From NCBI GenBank assembly GCA_964443545.1, contig CAYUCV010000002.1:1-60970 (forward strand): a stretch of DNA of 60,970 nucleotides. The letters are read 5' to 3'. The notes beneath the pieces are model-generated. The model ran no database searches. It worked only from the letters and a program-made list of their open reading frames with translations, and was not told the origin of the DNA. Shown piece after piece: positions 49,545 to 58,049 of this stretch (position 1 is the stretch's first letter; every line of letters begins with the position of its first letter). This DNA comes from JBAZKV01 sp964443545 (GTDB taxonomy: Bacteria; Margulisbacteria; WOR-1; JAKLHX01; JBAZKV01). Made by a program: the position numbers and the translations under genes.

Positions 49545-50806
49545 ACCAGGAAAAGATCGACATAGTAATAACATCCAACAGCCCGGGAGAGATCTACTCC
49601 TTTGTTAGGCCCTGCGTAAAAAGCATCAAGGCTTTGCTTCCCTCCGCCAGGATAATCCTTGTCATAATGCCCTGCCAGTATGCCAGCGGCAGAGAAATAG
49701 AGGTGGCCAGGAGTTTTGAAGAAGTCTACGAGATCATCTTTCCCGAAGAGTTCAGGGCTTGGATGTTCAAGAACAAGCCCCCCAAAGGCATTACATTTGC
49801 CCAAAAAGGGGTGCTCCTGTATCTCGGAGGGGACCTGCTTCAGGCAGGATTGCTTGCAAAAAAACTTGGATACAGGGCGGCAGCCTATATTAACGACAGG
49901 TTCGGCTGGAACAGGTTTTTTTGCAAATTTTTTGTCGCCGATGACAGGATGGCATCTAAGGCCGTAAAAAAAAGAATACCAAGGGGTAAGGTCAGGGTAG
50001 TCGGGGACCTGATGGCTGAGGAACAAAAAGAAACGGCCTCAAAAGAAAAATGGGGGCTCGACCCCGGTAAACCGGTAGTTGCCTTTATGCCCGGCAGCCG
50101 GAGCGCCCACGCAAAATTTATGGCGCCGTTCTTTGTCAGGACTGCGGAGTTAATGAAAGAAAAATGCGATGCACAGTTCGTCCTGGGACTGTCACCTTAC
50201 ATTAATGTTGCTTCTCTAGAGAAATACCTTAAGACCGTGCCGGACGGCATGATCAAGGAAGACCTGGGCTCTTCAGCCAGGCTTTCCGGCGAGAACGGCC
50301 AGAATTACCTCATTTCCCAAGCCGGAGCCAGGCTTTTGGTAATGGACCGGGCCCCTTATGAGGCTATTGGAGTAAGCGATCTTATCCTGACCATTCCGGG
50401 GACCAATACCGCGGAAGCCGCCTCTATGGGCAAGCCCATGCTGGTACTTCTTCCGCTTAACAAACCCGAGGTGTTGATCTTTGACGGCCTGGTTGGGATC
50501 GCCGGGGAGCTGCCTCTTATAGGAGGAGGGATAAAAAAGCTCACCGCCTATGTGCTTAACAGGCTTATAAAATATACTGCGCTTCCCAATATAAAGGCCG
50601 GAAGTTTTGTTGTGCCTGAACTAAGGGGTAAATTGACCCCCGCACGAACAGCCGAAACAGCGCTCGAACTGCTTCATGACAAGGAACTTCTAGAAAGGAC
50701 CTCAAAAACGCTGAAAGCCGTTATGGGAAGTCCGGGTGCCTCAGGCAGGATAGCCGAGGAGATCTCCCATCTGCTTAATGTGTCCGGCGGCCCGGATTTG
50801 TTATAA
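49541..50806 (+). CDS. LpxB-like glycosyltransferase (lipid-A-disaccharide synthase related)
   Basis: The ATG at 49541 overlaps the DUF362 stop by 4 nt and gives 421 aa; the upstream extension is another frame of the DUF362 gene. The N-terminal Rossmann half has IDIVITSNSPGEIYSFVRP and the donor-binding half has VVAFMPGSRSAHAKFMAPF and LILTIPGTNTAEAASMGKPMLVLLP. These match the GDL…PGSR…GT-x-T-x-E-A pattern of LpxB/GT19-GT28 enzymes. The N-terminus is not that of canonical LpxB, so the exact acceptor is open. The msbA promoter lies in its last codons. Confidence 0.8.
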   Translation: MNQEKIDIVITSNSPGEIYSFVRPCVKSIKALLPSARIILVIMPCQYASGREIEVARSFEEVYEIIFPEEFRAWMFKNKPPKGITFAQKGVLLYLGGDLLQAGLLAKKLGYRAAAYINDRFGWNRFFCKFFVADDRMASKAVKKRIPRGKVRVVGDLMAEEQKETASKEKWGLDPGKPVVAFMPGSRSAHAKFMAPFFVRTAELMKEKCDAQFVLGLSPYINVASLEKYLKTVPDGMIKEDLGSSARLSGENGQNYLISQAGARLLVMDRAPYEAIGVSDLILTIPGTNTAEAASMGKPMLVLLPLNKPEVLIFDGLVGIAGELPLIGGGIKKLTAYVLNRLIKYTALPNIKAGSFVVPELRGKLTPARTAETALELLHDKELLERTSKTLKAVMGSPGASGRIAEEISHLLNVSGGPDLL

Positions 50807-50807
50807 T
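50799..50807 (+). promoter_or_regulatory. extended -10 promoter of msbA, near-leaderless
   Basis: TGTTATAAT overlaps the stop codon of the LpxB-like gene and ends 9 nt before the msbA ATG at 50817. No ribosome site is seen. Confidence 0.6.
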
Positions 50808-50816
50808 GATACGCAT

Positions 50817-52535
50817 ATGAAACTCTTGGCCCGCCTTCTTTCCTATGTCAGGCCGTACACGGGACAGCTGTTCCTTGCCTTTATCTGCATGATCTTCTTT
50901 TCCCTGTGCAACATGGCGGTGATCCCTCTAGTAAGCCATGTATCAAAGGCTGTCGCCGACAGGAACTTTCCTTTTCTGAATGCTCTGATCGGCGCGGTGG
51001 TCCTTGTCTTTTTTATAAAGGGGCTCTTTCAGTACGGACAGGCATATCTTTCATCCTTTATCGGCCAGAGGGTCGTGACCGACCTGCGGGTCAAGATCTT
51101 TGGGCATCTGCAGGACCTGTCGCTGAGCTTTTACAGCAGATGGAAGACCGGGGAAGTGATGTCCAGAGTGATAAATGACATCTCCATGATACAGAACGCG
51201 ATCGTGGTCAGCGCTACCGAGATCCTGCCGCAGCTTTTGACCCTTATAGGAGTTCTGAGCTATCTCTTTTATCTTAACTGGCAGCTAACTCTTATGGCGC
51301 TGCTTACCGTCCCTGTTTTTGTGCTGACGATCTCAAAGTTCGGACAGCAGATGAGGGAGATAGGGCGCAACGCCCAGAAAAAGATAGCCGACATCTCTTC
51401 CATACTGCAGGAGACGATCTCGGGAGCAAGGATAGTCAAATCGTTCACCATGGAAAAGCACGAGGTGAAGCGCTTTGCCCGCGAGAGCGAACACAGCTTC
51501 GGCTGGTCCATGAAAGAGGCCCAGATAGATGCCACCCAAAAACCACTTATCGCTTTTTTGCAGGTGCTTGCGGTAGTGGCGGTCATCTGGTACGGCTGTT
51601 TTCAGGTGGTGGCCGGAACAATGGCACCTTCGGACCTGATAGCATTTTTTGCCGGCGCCGTTCTTTTGATAGACCCCGTTATTGTCATCTCAAAGATAAA
51701 CATCACGCTGCAGAGAGCCCTGGCATCTGCAGAAAGAGTATTTGAACTAATAGACATAGTGCCGGAAATAAAAGATGCCAAGAACGCAAAGGATATGGGC
51801 AGGATAAAGGGCGATGTAGAATTCAATAATGTCAGTTTTTGTTATGATAAAGGTTCCGAAGTGCTCAAAAACATTAGTCTCTGTGTCAAAGCGGGGTCAA
51901 GTCTTGCTATAGTCGGGCCTTCGGGTTCCGGCAAGACCAGCTTTGTCAACCTGGTCCTGAGGTTCTATGATCCTTCCTCGGGCACAGTTCTCGTGGACGG
52001 GATCGACATTAAAACGGTCAAACTGGCCTCGCTTCGCGATCAGATGGCCGTGGTCCCCCAGGAAACGCTTCTTTTTACGGGGACGATAAAAGAGAACATA
52101 CTATACGGGACCCCGGGAGCAAAGGACAAAGAAGTTATCAGCGCCGCAAAGGCGGCCAATACGCACGATTTTATCACCGCTCTCAAGGACGGCTACAATT
52201 CTCATGTCGGAGAAAGAGGCATGGCCCTTTCCGGCGGGCAAAGGCAAAGGATAGCCATCGCCAGAGCGATATTGCGCGACCCTAGGATCCTTATCCTTGA
52301 CGAAGCAACCTCTTCCCTTGATACAGAATCAGAACGCCTTATCCAGGACGCAATGTCCCACCTTATGAAAGACAGAACCACTTTTATCATCGCGCACAGG
52401 CTCTCGACCATACAGAACGCGGACAGGATCATCGTGCTCAAAGAAGGTTCCGTTATCGAGGACGGAAGTCACGAAAGCCTGATGGCCAGCGGAGGTTTTT
52501 ACAAGAACCTCTACGAGATGCAGTTCAGCGGATAA
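50817..52535 (+). CDS. MsbA-type lipid flippase / ABC exporter
   Basis: 572 aa half-transporter from the ATG at 50817. Six membrane spans cover about residues 10-300. The ATPase has Walker A GPSGSGKTSFVNL, Q-loop AVVPQETLLFTGTIKENI, signature LSGGQRQRIAIARAIL, Walker B ILILDEATSSLD and H-loop IIAHRLSTI. The TMD resembles MsbA-family exporters (GQRVVTDLRVKIFGHLQDLSLSFY). Between two LpxB-like genes, lipid A or a related glycolipid is the likely cargo. Drug export cannot be excluded from sequence. Confidence 0.9.
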   Translation: MKLLARLLSYVRPYTGQLFLAFICMIFFSLCNMAVIPLVSHVSKAVADRNFPFLNALIGAVVLVFFIKGLFQYGQAYLSSFIGQRVVTDLRVKIFGHLQDLSLSFYSRWKTGEVMSRVINDISMIQNAIVVSATEILPQLLTLIGVLSYLFYLNWQLTLMALLTVPVFVLTISKFGQQMREIGRNAQKKIADISSILQETISGARIVKSFTMEKHEVKRFARESEHSFGWSMKEAQIDATQKPLIAFLQVLAVVAVIWYGCFQVVAGTMAPSDLIAFFAGAVLLIDPVIVISKINITLQRALASAERVFELIDIVPEIKDAKNAKDMGRIKGDVEFNNVSFCYDKGSEVLKNISLCVKAGSSLAIVGPSGSGKTSFVNLVLRFYDPSSGTVLVDGIDIKTVKLASLRDQMAVVPQETLLFTGTIKENILYGTPGAKDKEVISAAKAANTHDFITALKDGYNSHVGERGMALSGGQRQRIAIARAILRDPRILILDEATSSLDTESERLIQDAMSHLMKDRTTFIIAHRLSTIQNADRIIVLKEGSVIEDGSHESLMASGGFYKNLYEMQFSG

Positions 52536-52546
52536 ACTGATATTGT

Positions 52547-52607
52547 CCCGACGCTAAAGCGTCGGCTCCTTGTATAAAGAGACCGGAGCCGAACCTTTAG
52601 GTTCGGG
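52547..52607 (+). repeat. palindromic double-hairpin element, copy 3
   Basis: 61 bp with left hairpin CCGACGC TAAA GCGTCGG, central pair CGGCTCC/GGAGCCG and right hairpin CCGAACCT TT AGGTTCGG. Length and arms match copy 1 closely. It fills most of the gap between msbA and the LpxB-related gene. A target duplication is not clear. Confidence 0.85.
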
Positions 52608-52621
52608 TATAAAGTAGAAAC

Positions 52622-53761
52622 ATGAAAATACTATTTCTTTCCAACGGACACGGGGAAGACCTTATAGCCGCAAGGCTGATAAAGGAAATGCCGCAACAAG
52701 AGATCGCGGCCCTGCCCATAGTCGGCGCCGGGCTGCCCTACGAAGAGCTCGGGATAAACATTCTTGGCCCGAGAAGATCTCTCCCCAGCGGGGGCTTTAT
52801 CTATCAGAGTATTTCAAACATGATCAGGGATATCGCTTCGGGACTTGGCAAGAACACTCTTGACCAGATACGCGTCCTTAGGCGGCAGAAGTCCGAATTT
52901 GACCTTGCTGTCTGTGTGGGAGATATAGTGCCGGTCATCGGAGCTCTGTTTTCCGGTCTTCCATTTGTGTTCATGGGCAGTGCCAAATCCGATCACTATG
53001 ATTACAGCTATACTCCCTGGGAAAAATTCATTCTAAAGAGATATTGTCTTATGAGCTACCTTAGGGACCAGAAAACCGCCGATAATTTTTCAAAAGCAGG
53101 CATAAGGTCCGTTTATCTGGGAAATCCCATGATGGACTGCTTTGAAGTGACCGGAGAGGATTTTGGCCTGGACAAAACCACCAAAGTCGTAGGGATACTG
53201 CCGGGCAGCAGACAGGACGCAAAAATGAACCTCGAAGATATTATCGCGGCTGTAAAAGAACTGGACAAAATGGCGGCGCAGCAAAACATCAAGATCGCAT
53301 ATCTAGTATCAGTTGCCCCAACCCTTGACATTACCGGGCTAACGCCGACCCTGAGCAGACCTGTCCCGAGCGCAGTCGAGGGGGTTGAAGGGTCGGGACT
53401 TAACCTGGTTTTTTCCACTAAATTCGGGGACTTACTTGAGCGGTCGGACATCATCATAGGCCTTGCGGGCACCGCCAGCGAACAGGCGGCCGGCATGGGG
53501 AAACCAATAGTTGCTTTTGCCGGCAGAGGCGTGCAGTATACGGCATCCTTTGCAAAAAGGCAGACCCAGCTGCTTGGAGAGGTTCTGTCGGTCGTAAAAA
53601 GGGACCCTTCTGCGGTCGCCGGCGAAGTATTGTCCATACTGACCGACACAAAGCGTTATCAAAGAATGTCGGAGGTTGGAAGGTCAAGGGTCAGCGGAAG
53701 AGGCTCAAGCAGGAGGATCGCTGAGCACATTATCTCCATTGCCGGAGCTGCGTCCAAATGA
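52622..53761 (+). CDS. LpxB-related glycosyltransferase (cyanobacterial/plant-type, TIGR03492-like) with in-frame palindrome
   Basis: 379 aa. The N-terminus MKILFLSNGHGEDLIAARLI is the hallmark of the LpxB-related family annotated in Cyanobacteria. The second half has VVGILPGSRQDAKMNLE and DIIIGLAGTASEQAAGMGKPIVAF. Residues about 242-258 (TPTLSRPVPSAVEGVEGSG) are a translation of the palindrome at 53345-53396 and look like an insertion between a strand and VFSTKFGDLLE. The gene overlaps the following GT4 gene by 4 nt and heads a run of five sugar-handling genes. Confidence 0.8.
   Translation: MKILFLSNGHGEDLIAARLIKEMPQQEIAALPIVGAGLPYEELGINILGPRRSLPSGGFIYQSISNMIRDIASGLGKNTLDQIRVLRRQKSEFDLAVCVGDIVPVIGALFSGLPFVFMGSAKSDHYDYSYTPWEKFILKRYCLMSYLRDQKTADNFSKAGIRSVYLGNPMMDCFEVTGEDFGLDKTTKVVGILPGSRQDAKMNLEDIIAAVKELDKMAAQQNIKIAYLVSVAPTLDITGLTPTLSRPVPSAVEGVEGSGLNLVFSTKFGDLLERSDIIIGLAGTASEQAAGMGKPIVAFAGRGVQYTASFAKRQTQLLGEVLSVVKRDPSAVAGEVLSILTDTKRYQRMSEVGRSRVSGRGSSRRIAEHIISIAGAASK
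53345..53396 (+). repeat. second-type palindrome inside the LpxB-related gene
   Basis: 52 bp. The outer stem is CCGACCCT/AGGGTCGG. Inside is an imperfect stem around CCCGAGCGCAGTCGAGGG. It has no stop codon in the coding frame. Its arms differ from the 61-bp element. Confidence 0.7.
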
Positions 53762-54855
53762 GGCTGGCATATGACCTTCTGGATCCCGTGGGCCCTTACG
53801 AATCGGAACTGGTCCTTGCTTTGATAGACTGTCATCCGCAGGTGCATCAGTCCGTGTTCGTTCAGGGCAGAAAAAAAAGAAAAAAGATAGAGACCCTTGC
53901 GGGAGCGCTGTTCGAACCCGATAGAGAGGCAAAAAGCGCTTTCCCCTGGCTTAGGAAAGAGGCCGGTCTTGCCTTTAAACTGGATGAAGAACGGACAGAC
54001 ATACTGTTCTGTCCGGGCCCCCGGCTTACCTTAAGACAGCCCTGCAAGACAGCGGTCCTTGTACCAGACCTCGATCACATGATATTTCCCGAGCACGGGA
54101 TAAGGGGCGTCGAGAACCGCATAAGATGGTCGATCCAGAAGGCCGCCATAAAAAAATCCAACCGGGTGCTCACCTATTCTTCCTTTTGCGCTAACCACAT
54201 CTCAAGGCTCCTCGGGGTTGCTGCCTCAAGGATAGCCAAGATACCTGCCGCTGCGGACAGAAATATGGCCCCTGTTTATGACAGGGACCTGATCGAAAGA
54301 ACAAAAAAAGAGAACGGGATCCGTGGACCCTACCTTATCTTTGCGGGCGGGTCGTCAAAAAAGAAGAACTTGAAAGACCTGGCAGAGATACTTAAGATTT
54401 TTCCTGACCTTCCTTCTCTTGTTGTTTCGGCAGAAGTGGACAAAGAACTAAAAAGCTTGCTTGCCGGAACCAGGCTGATCTTTACCGGCTTTAAGAACAG
54501 GACAGAGTTGGCCGCCCTGTATTCCGGCGCGGTCGCCTATGTGACAGCCTCGAGCTATGAGGGCTTTCCCTGGGGAGCATTTGAAGCAATGTGCTGCGGA
54601 ACTCCTTCTGCTGCGTATGACAATTCTTCTTTCGGGGAAATACTGGGCGGCTCCTGCCTTCTGGCAGATAATTCATCAAAGTCTTCGCTGGCAGCGGCAA
54701 TAAAAAAGATCTGTACAGACGGGCAGTTGAGGCTTAAATTGCAGGCGCTTTCTCTGGAAAGGGCCAGGTCCTTTTCTCCAAAATGTGCCGCTAAAGAAGC
54801 GATGGAAGTGTTCTCTTCGGTCCACAGGGACAGGTATTTCCCGGATGAAAAATAA
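53758..54855 (+). CDS. GT4-family glycosyltransferase
   Basis: 365 aa, GT-B fold. The C-terminal half has YLIFAGGSSKKKNLKDLAEI, LIFTGFKNRTELAALYSGA and the E-x7-E region SSYEGFPWGAFEAMCCGTP. The N-terminal half is short and unusual (MRLAYDLLDPVGPYESELV). It is cytoplasmic and probably adds a sugar to a lipid-linked envelope glycan. It overlaps the previous gene by 4 nt and the next by 11 nt. Donor and acceptor cannot be read from sequence. Confidence 0.85.
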   Translation: MRLAYDLLDPVGPYESELVLALIDCHPQVHQSVFVQGRKKRKKIETLAGALFEPDREAKSAFPWLRKEAGLAFKLDEERTDILFCPGPRLTLRQPCKTAVLVPDLDHMIFPEHGIRGVENRIRWSIQKAAIKKSNRVLTYSSFCANHISRLLGVAASRIAKIPAAADRNMAPVYDRDLIERTKKENGIRGPYLIFAGGSSKKKNLKDLAEILKIFPDLPSLVVSAEVDKELKSLLAGTRLIFTGFKNRTELAALYSGAVAYVTASSYEGFPWGAFEAMCCGTPSAAYDNSSFGEILGGSCLLADNSSKSSLAAAIKKICTDGQLRLKLQALSLERARSFSPKCAAKEAMEVFSSVHRDRYFPDEK

Positions 54856-55942
54856 TACCAGGATAAAAGCGGCAATAGAAGGAGCTTGCCTGCTGGAAAA
54901 GAGCTCCGAAGCCGGGATATATGCTAATAACCTTATTGAGGGTTATGGTTTCCTGGAAAAGAAAGATATTTTCTTTGTCAGGTATCCAATGTCTTCCCTG
55001 TTCAAGAAAAGCCTGCTTAAGCTGAGGCAGCACAATATCAAGCCAAAAAGGATGTTCTTTCCACGGGACTTGGACCTTTATCATAACCCCTGCCTGTCAT
55101 CTGCAGGACAACCGGGACCCCTTGGATCAATGAAGCACATAGCCACTGTGACAGGGCTTACCGCTCTGTCCTGCGAAGGTCTAATGGATGAACATCACAG
55201 AAATATCGCGCGCTCGCATCTTAAAGCATCGCTGGCCCTTCAGGACGCTGTGATAGTCTGTTCCGAAAAGGACAAACAGAGCCTTCACAGGGAATTCGGG
55301 CAGCCCTATTCAAAAATAAGTGTGATAGAACAGGGGATCGAGTCATTTTTTGCTCCGGCCACATCATATGAGGTCTCGCTCATCAAAGCCAGGTATTCTA
55401 TAACCGGAAGATACATGATGTTTTGCGGCGACCTTGACGAAAAGAACAACATTAAGACACTGCTTGAAGCCTACAGCGCGCTCAAATATGAGTCCCCTCC
55501 CCTGCTGGTCCTTGCCGGAGAGGCCGGCTACCTTGCGGAAAGCCTTTGGCAGACGGCCTCAGCGCTCGGGATAGAAAGCTCGGTAAAACAGCTTAAGAAT
55601 GTAAAAAGAAAAGAACTGCCGGCTCTTTTTTCGGGAGCCGACTTTCTTGTCTTTCCGGCCATTGATGCGGGGTTTGCGCTGCCTGTGCTGGAGGCCCTTT
55701 CCTGCGGCTGCCCCGTCGCAGCATCACAGGACACTGCCGCAGAAGAAACGGCGCTGGACTGCTGTGTGTCTGTGCCGGCAGGCGACGCCGAAAAGCTTGC
55801 AAAGGCCATCAGGACCCTTATGTCGGATGAAAAATTAAGGGCCTCTCTTTCCCAAAAAGGGCTTTTGCGCGCAAAGGAGTTTTCGGTCGCAAAAATGGCA
55901 TCAAAAACCCTACAATTGTACAGGGAGGTCCTAGGGAGATGA
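54845..55942 (+). CDS. GT4-family glycosyltransferase
   Basis: 365 aa from the ATG at 54845; the longer frame upstream belongs to the previous gene. Typical elements are HIATVTGLTALSCEGLMDEHH, VIVCSEKDKQSLHREFG, the donor-side YMMFCGDLDEKNNIKTLLEAY and FPAIDAGFALPVLEALSCGCP (E-x7-E-like, with the first Glu replaced in DAGFALPVLEA). That replacement may affect activity or only reflect subfamily. It overlaps the third GT4 by 4 nt. Confidence 0.85.
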   Translation: MKNNTRIKAAIEGACLLEKSSEAGIYANNLIEGYGFLEKKDIFFVRYPMSSLFKKSLLKLRQHNIKPKRMFFPRDLDLYHNPCLSSAGQPGPLGSMKHIATVTGLTALSCEGLMDEHHRNIARSHLKASLALQDAVIVCSEKDKQSLHREFGQPYSKISVIEQGIESFFAPATSYEVSLIKARYSITGRYMMFCGDLDEKNNIKTLLEAYSALKYESPPLLVLAGEAGYLAESLWQTASALGIESSVKQLKNVKRKELPALFSGADFLVFPAIDAGFALPVLEALSCGCPVAASQDTAAEETALDCCVSVPAGDAEKLAKAIRTLMSDEKLRASLSQKGLLRAKEFSVAKMASKTLQLYREVLGR

Positions 55943-57126
55943 AACTGCTTATACTTGCCCGGATGACCTCGGCTTTTTCCGGCAACACCGTTAATATAAA
56001 ACCCATAGGCGGCAGCGAATCTGCCCTTTTTTATCTCTGTAGGGAACTTGCAGCGCTTGGGCACGAGATAGAGATCTTTAACAATTGCGGCAAAGAAGCC
56101 GGCATTTACGAAGGGGTTAGATACGAACAGTTCACCACGCTTGCCGACCTTGTTAGACGCTCAAAAGAGAAGGAATACGATATCTTTATTTCTTTCCGCG
56201 ACCTTCCGGCCTTTCTATTTCCTATAAGGGCCAAGAAGAGGATCTGGTGGGGACACGATGATTTTTCCAATGTCTGGAATTACAGCGATCTTCGCGCTCC
56301 TTTGGGAAAAGCTTTTCTTAGGTTGGCGGGTTTTTTGACGGACCGCTTCTGCGACAGGCTGTTCGTGGTAAGCAAATGGCTGGGTCAGCTCTGCACGGAC
56401 CTTTTGGGAGTGGACAGTACTAAGATCTATGTCACAAAGAACGGCGTGCATCTGCCCTATTTTAACAACCCCGAACCTGAAGGTTCGGCTCCATTCATTT
56501 CCGGAGCCGACTCTTTAGAGTCGGGACGGGATCCCTACCGCCTTGTCTACACCTCCGTCCCCGCAAGGGGGCTCGACATCCTTCTGGATATCTTTCCAAG
56601 GATAAGGGAAAGGGTGCCTGAAGCCACCCTGCATGTCTACTGCGGCTGGGACCTGGGAATGCTCAAAGAAGAGGATAAAAGGCTGGCCCAGTCCCTGTAT
56701 GACAGGACAGAGCAGCCCGGGGTCGTTAGGGAAGGCACTAAGAAGCACTCGGACCTCGCAAAGGACCTGCTCAGATCATCATTAATGCTGTATCCCAGCC
56801 ACCCTGTGCCCAGAGCGGGTTTCTTTGCGGAAACCTCCTGCATCGCCGCGCTTGAGGCGCAAGCTGCGCTCTGCCCGGTGATCGCGTCAAAAAGAGGCGC
56901 GCTTGCCGAAAGCATTGTTGATAAGAAGACCGGCCTTCTTATAGAAGGCGACCCTTACAGCGAAGCTTTCAAAGACAGGTTCGTCTGCGAAACAGTTGCA
57001 CTGCTCAAGGACCCTGAAAGACTATCCGGAATGAGGGTAGCAGCAAAAGAGTATATCCGCGACAATTATTCCTGGGAGCTCATTGCAAAAGAATGGACGC
57101 TGGAGTTTGAAAGGATGCTAAAGTGA
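55939..57126 (+). CDS. GT4-family glycosyltransferase carrying an in-frame palindromic insertion
   Basis: 395 aa. N-terminal domain: ILARMTSAFSGNTVNIKPIGGSESALFYLCRELAALGHEIEIF (start and middle pieces). Interdomain region: LFVVSKWLGQLCTDLLGVDSTKIYVTKNGV. Donor domain: LVYTSVPARGLDILLDIFPRI and a C-terminal EAQAALCPVIASKRGALAES. Residues 178-196 (PEPEGSAPFISGADSLESG) come from the palindromic element at 56470-56525 and sit at the boundary between the two domains, a tolerant loop. The frame is preserved. It overlaps neighbours by 4 nt on both sides. Confidence 0.85.
   Translation: MKLLILARMTSAFSGNTVNIKPIGGSESALFYLCRELAALGHEIEIFNNCGKEAGIYEGVRYEQFTTLADLVRRSKEKEYDIFISFRDLPAFLFPIRAKKRIWWGHDDFSNVWNYSDLRAPLGKAFLRLAGFLTDRFCDRLFVVSKWLGQLCTDLLGVDSTKIYVTKNGVHLPYFNNPEPEGSAPFISGADSLESGRDPYRLVYTSVPARGLDILLDIFPRIRERVPEATLHVYCGWDLGMLKEEDKRLAQSLYDRTEQPGVVREGTKKHSDLAKDLLRSSLMLYPSHPVPRAGFFAETSCIAALEAQAALCPVIASKRGALAESIVDKKTGLLIEGDPYSEAFKDRFVCETVALLKDPERLSGMRVAAKEYIRDNYSWELIAKEWTLEFERMLK
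56470..56525 (+). repeat. palindromic double-hairpin element, copy 4, inside a GT4 gene
   Basis: 56 bp: hairpin CCGAACCT GA AGGTTCGG, central GGCTCC/GGAGCC, hairpin CCGACTC TTTA GAGTCGG. Compensatory changes keep the last hairpin paired although its sequence differs from other copies. Read without a stop in the GT4 frame. Confidence 0.8.
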
Positions 57127-58037
57127 AAAAAAAGCTTTTTGCCACCGGCATGGGCGGCTGCGTGGGGCACTACCTTTTTGACGAGCTTGCCAAAAGGGAC
57201 GACCTTGACATGACCTTTCTGCTGCGAAGTCCCCAAAAGGTCAGGTACAACCTCAACGGCATAGATGTGATACAGGACGATTTCAAGAACATAGAAAAAT
57301 ACGCCGCCAAGTTAAAAGAAGCCGACCTTGTCGTTCACCTTCTTGCCGACTGGGGCACAGAACTGGGCAATTACGATCAGACAAAAGCGCTTTTAGGATG
57401 TCTTGATCCCTCAAAAGTTAAGAAGATAATATATTTTTCGACAGCCAGCATCCTTGGCCGGGACAACAATCCGGACCCGGAGGCTCTTTTATGCGGCACG
57501 CCGTACATAAGAGGCAAGTATAAGATGCATGAAGAGCTTAGTATTTCTCCGCTCAGGGAAAAGATCATCACTCTATATCCTACCTGGGTGCTTGGAGGAG
57601 ACAGCTTGCACCCCTATTCACACGCGTATCTTGCTCTTAAGAACACCGGGACCTGGCTACGCCTTCTTTCCTTTTTTGACCTTGACCTAAGGTTCCACTT
57701 TATCCACGCAAAAGATATTGCCCGGGTAGCACAACACCTGCTGTTCAACGAGGCCGGAGAAAATGAGTTCGTCCTGGGGACAAAAGAAATTACAGTCGGA
57801 AAGCTTATAGAAGGTCTTGCGTCCGCCTCCGGGTTCAGGCCGCCGTTCAGGATAAAGCTCGGGGCCGGATTTGCAAAGGCTATAGACAGAGTCTTTGGCG
57901 GCAGGTTCGCCCCCTGGGACAGGCACTGCTTAAAGACCTATCATCAGAATTACCGGACAGTGGAGCCCTCATCCTTTGGACTTGAAACCTCATTTCCGTC
58001 CATAGAAAGCATAGCCAAAGACCTGCTGAAAAATTAG
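57123..58037 (+). CDS. NAD-dependent epimerase/dehydratase (extended SDR)
   Basis: 304 aa starting at GTG, overlapping the GT4 stop by 4 nt. The NAD(P) loop is ATGMGGCVGHYLF, the active-site Ser/Thr lies in YFSTASILG and the Tyr-Lys pair in YIRGKYKMHEE. HFIHAKDIARVAQHLL is typical of extended SDRs. It probably modifies a nucleotide sugar or lipid-linked sugar for the adjacent glycosyltransferases. The glycine motif is slightly off the standard TGxxGxxG (TGMGGCVG). Substrate unknown. Confidence 0.85.
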   Translation: MKKKLFATGMGGCVGHYLFDELAKRDDLDMTFLLRSPQKVRYNLNGIDVIQDDFKNIEKYAAKLKEADLVVHLLADWGTELGNYDQTKALLGCLDPSKVKKIIYFSTASILGRDNNPDPEALLCGTPYIRGKYKMHEELSISPLREKIITLYPTWVLGGDSLHPYSHAYLALKNTGTWLRLLSFFDLDLRFHFIHAKDIARVAQHLLFNEAGENEFVLGTKEITVGKLIEGLASASGFRPPFRIKLGAGFAKAIDRVFGGRFAPWDRHCLKTYHQNYRTVEPSSFGLETSFPSIESIAKDLLKN

Positions 58038-58049
58038 TGTTGCCGCCGA

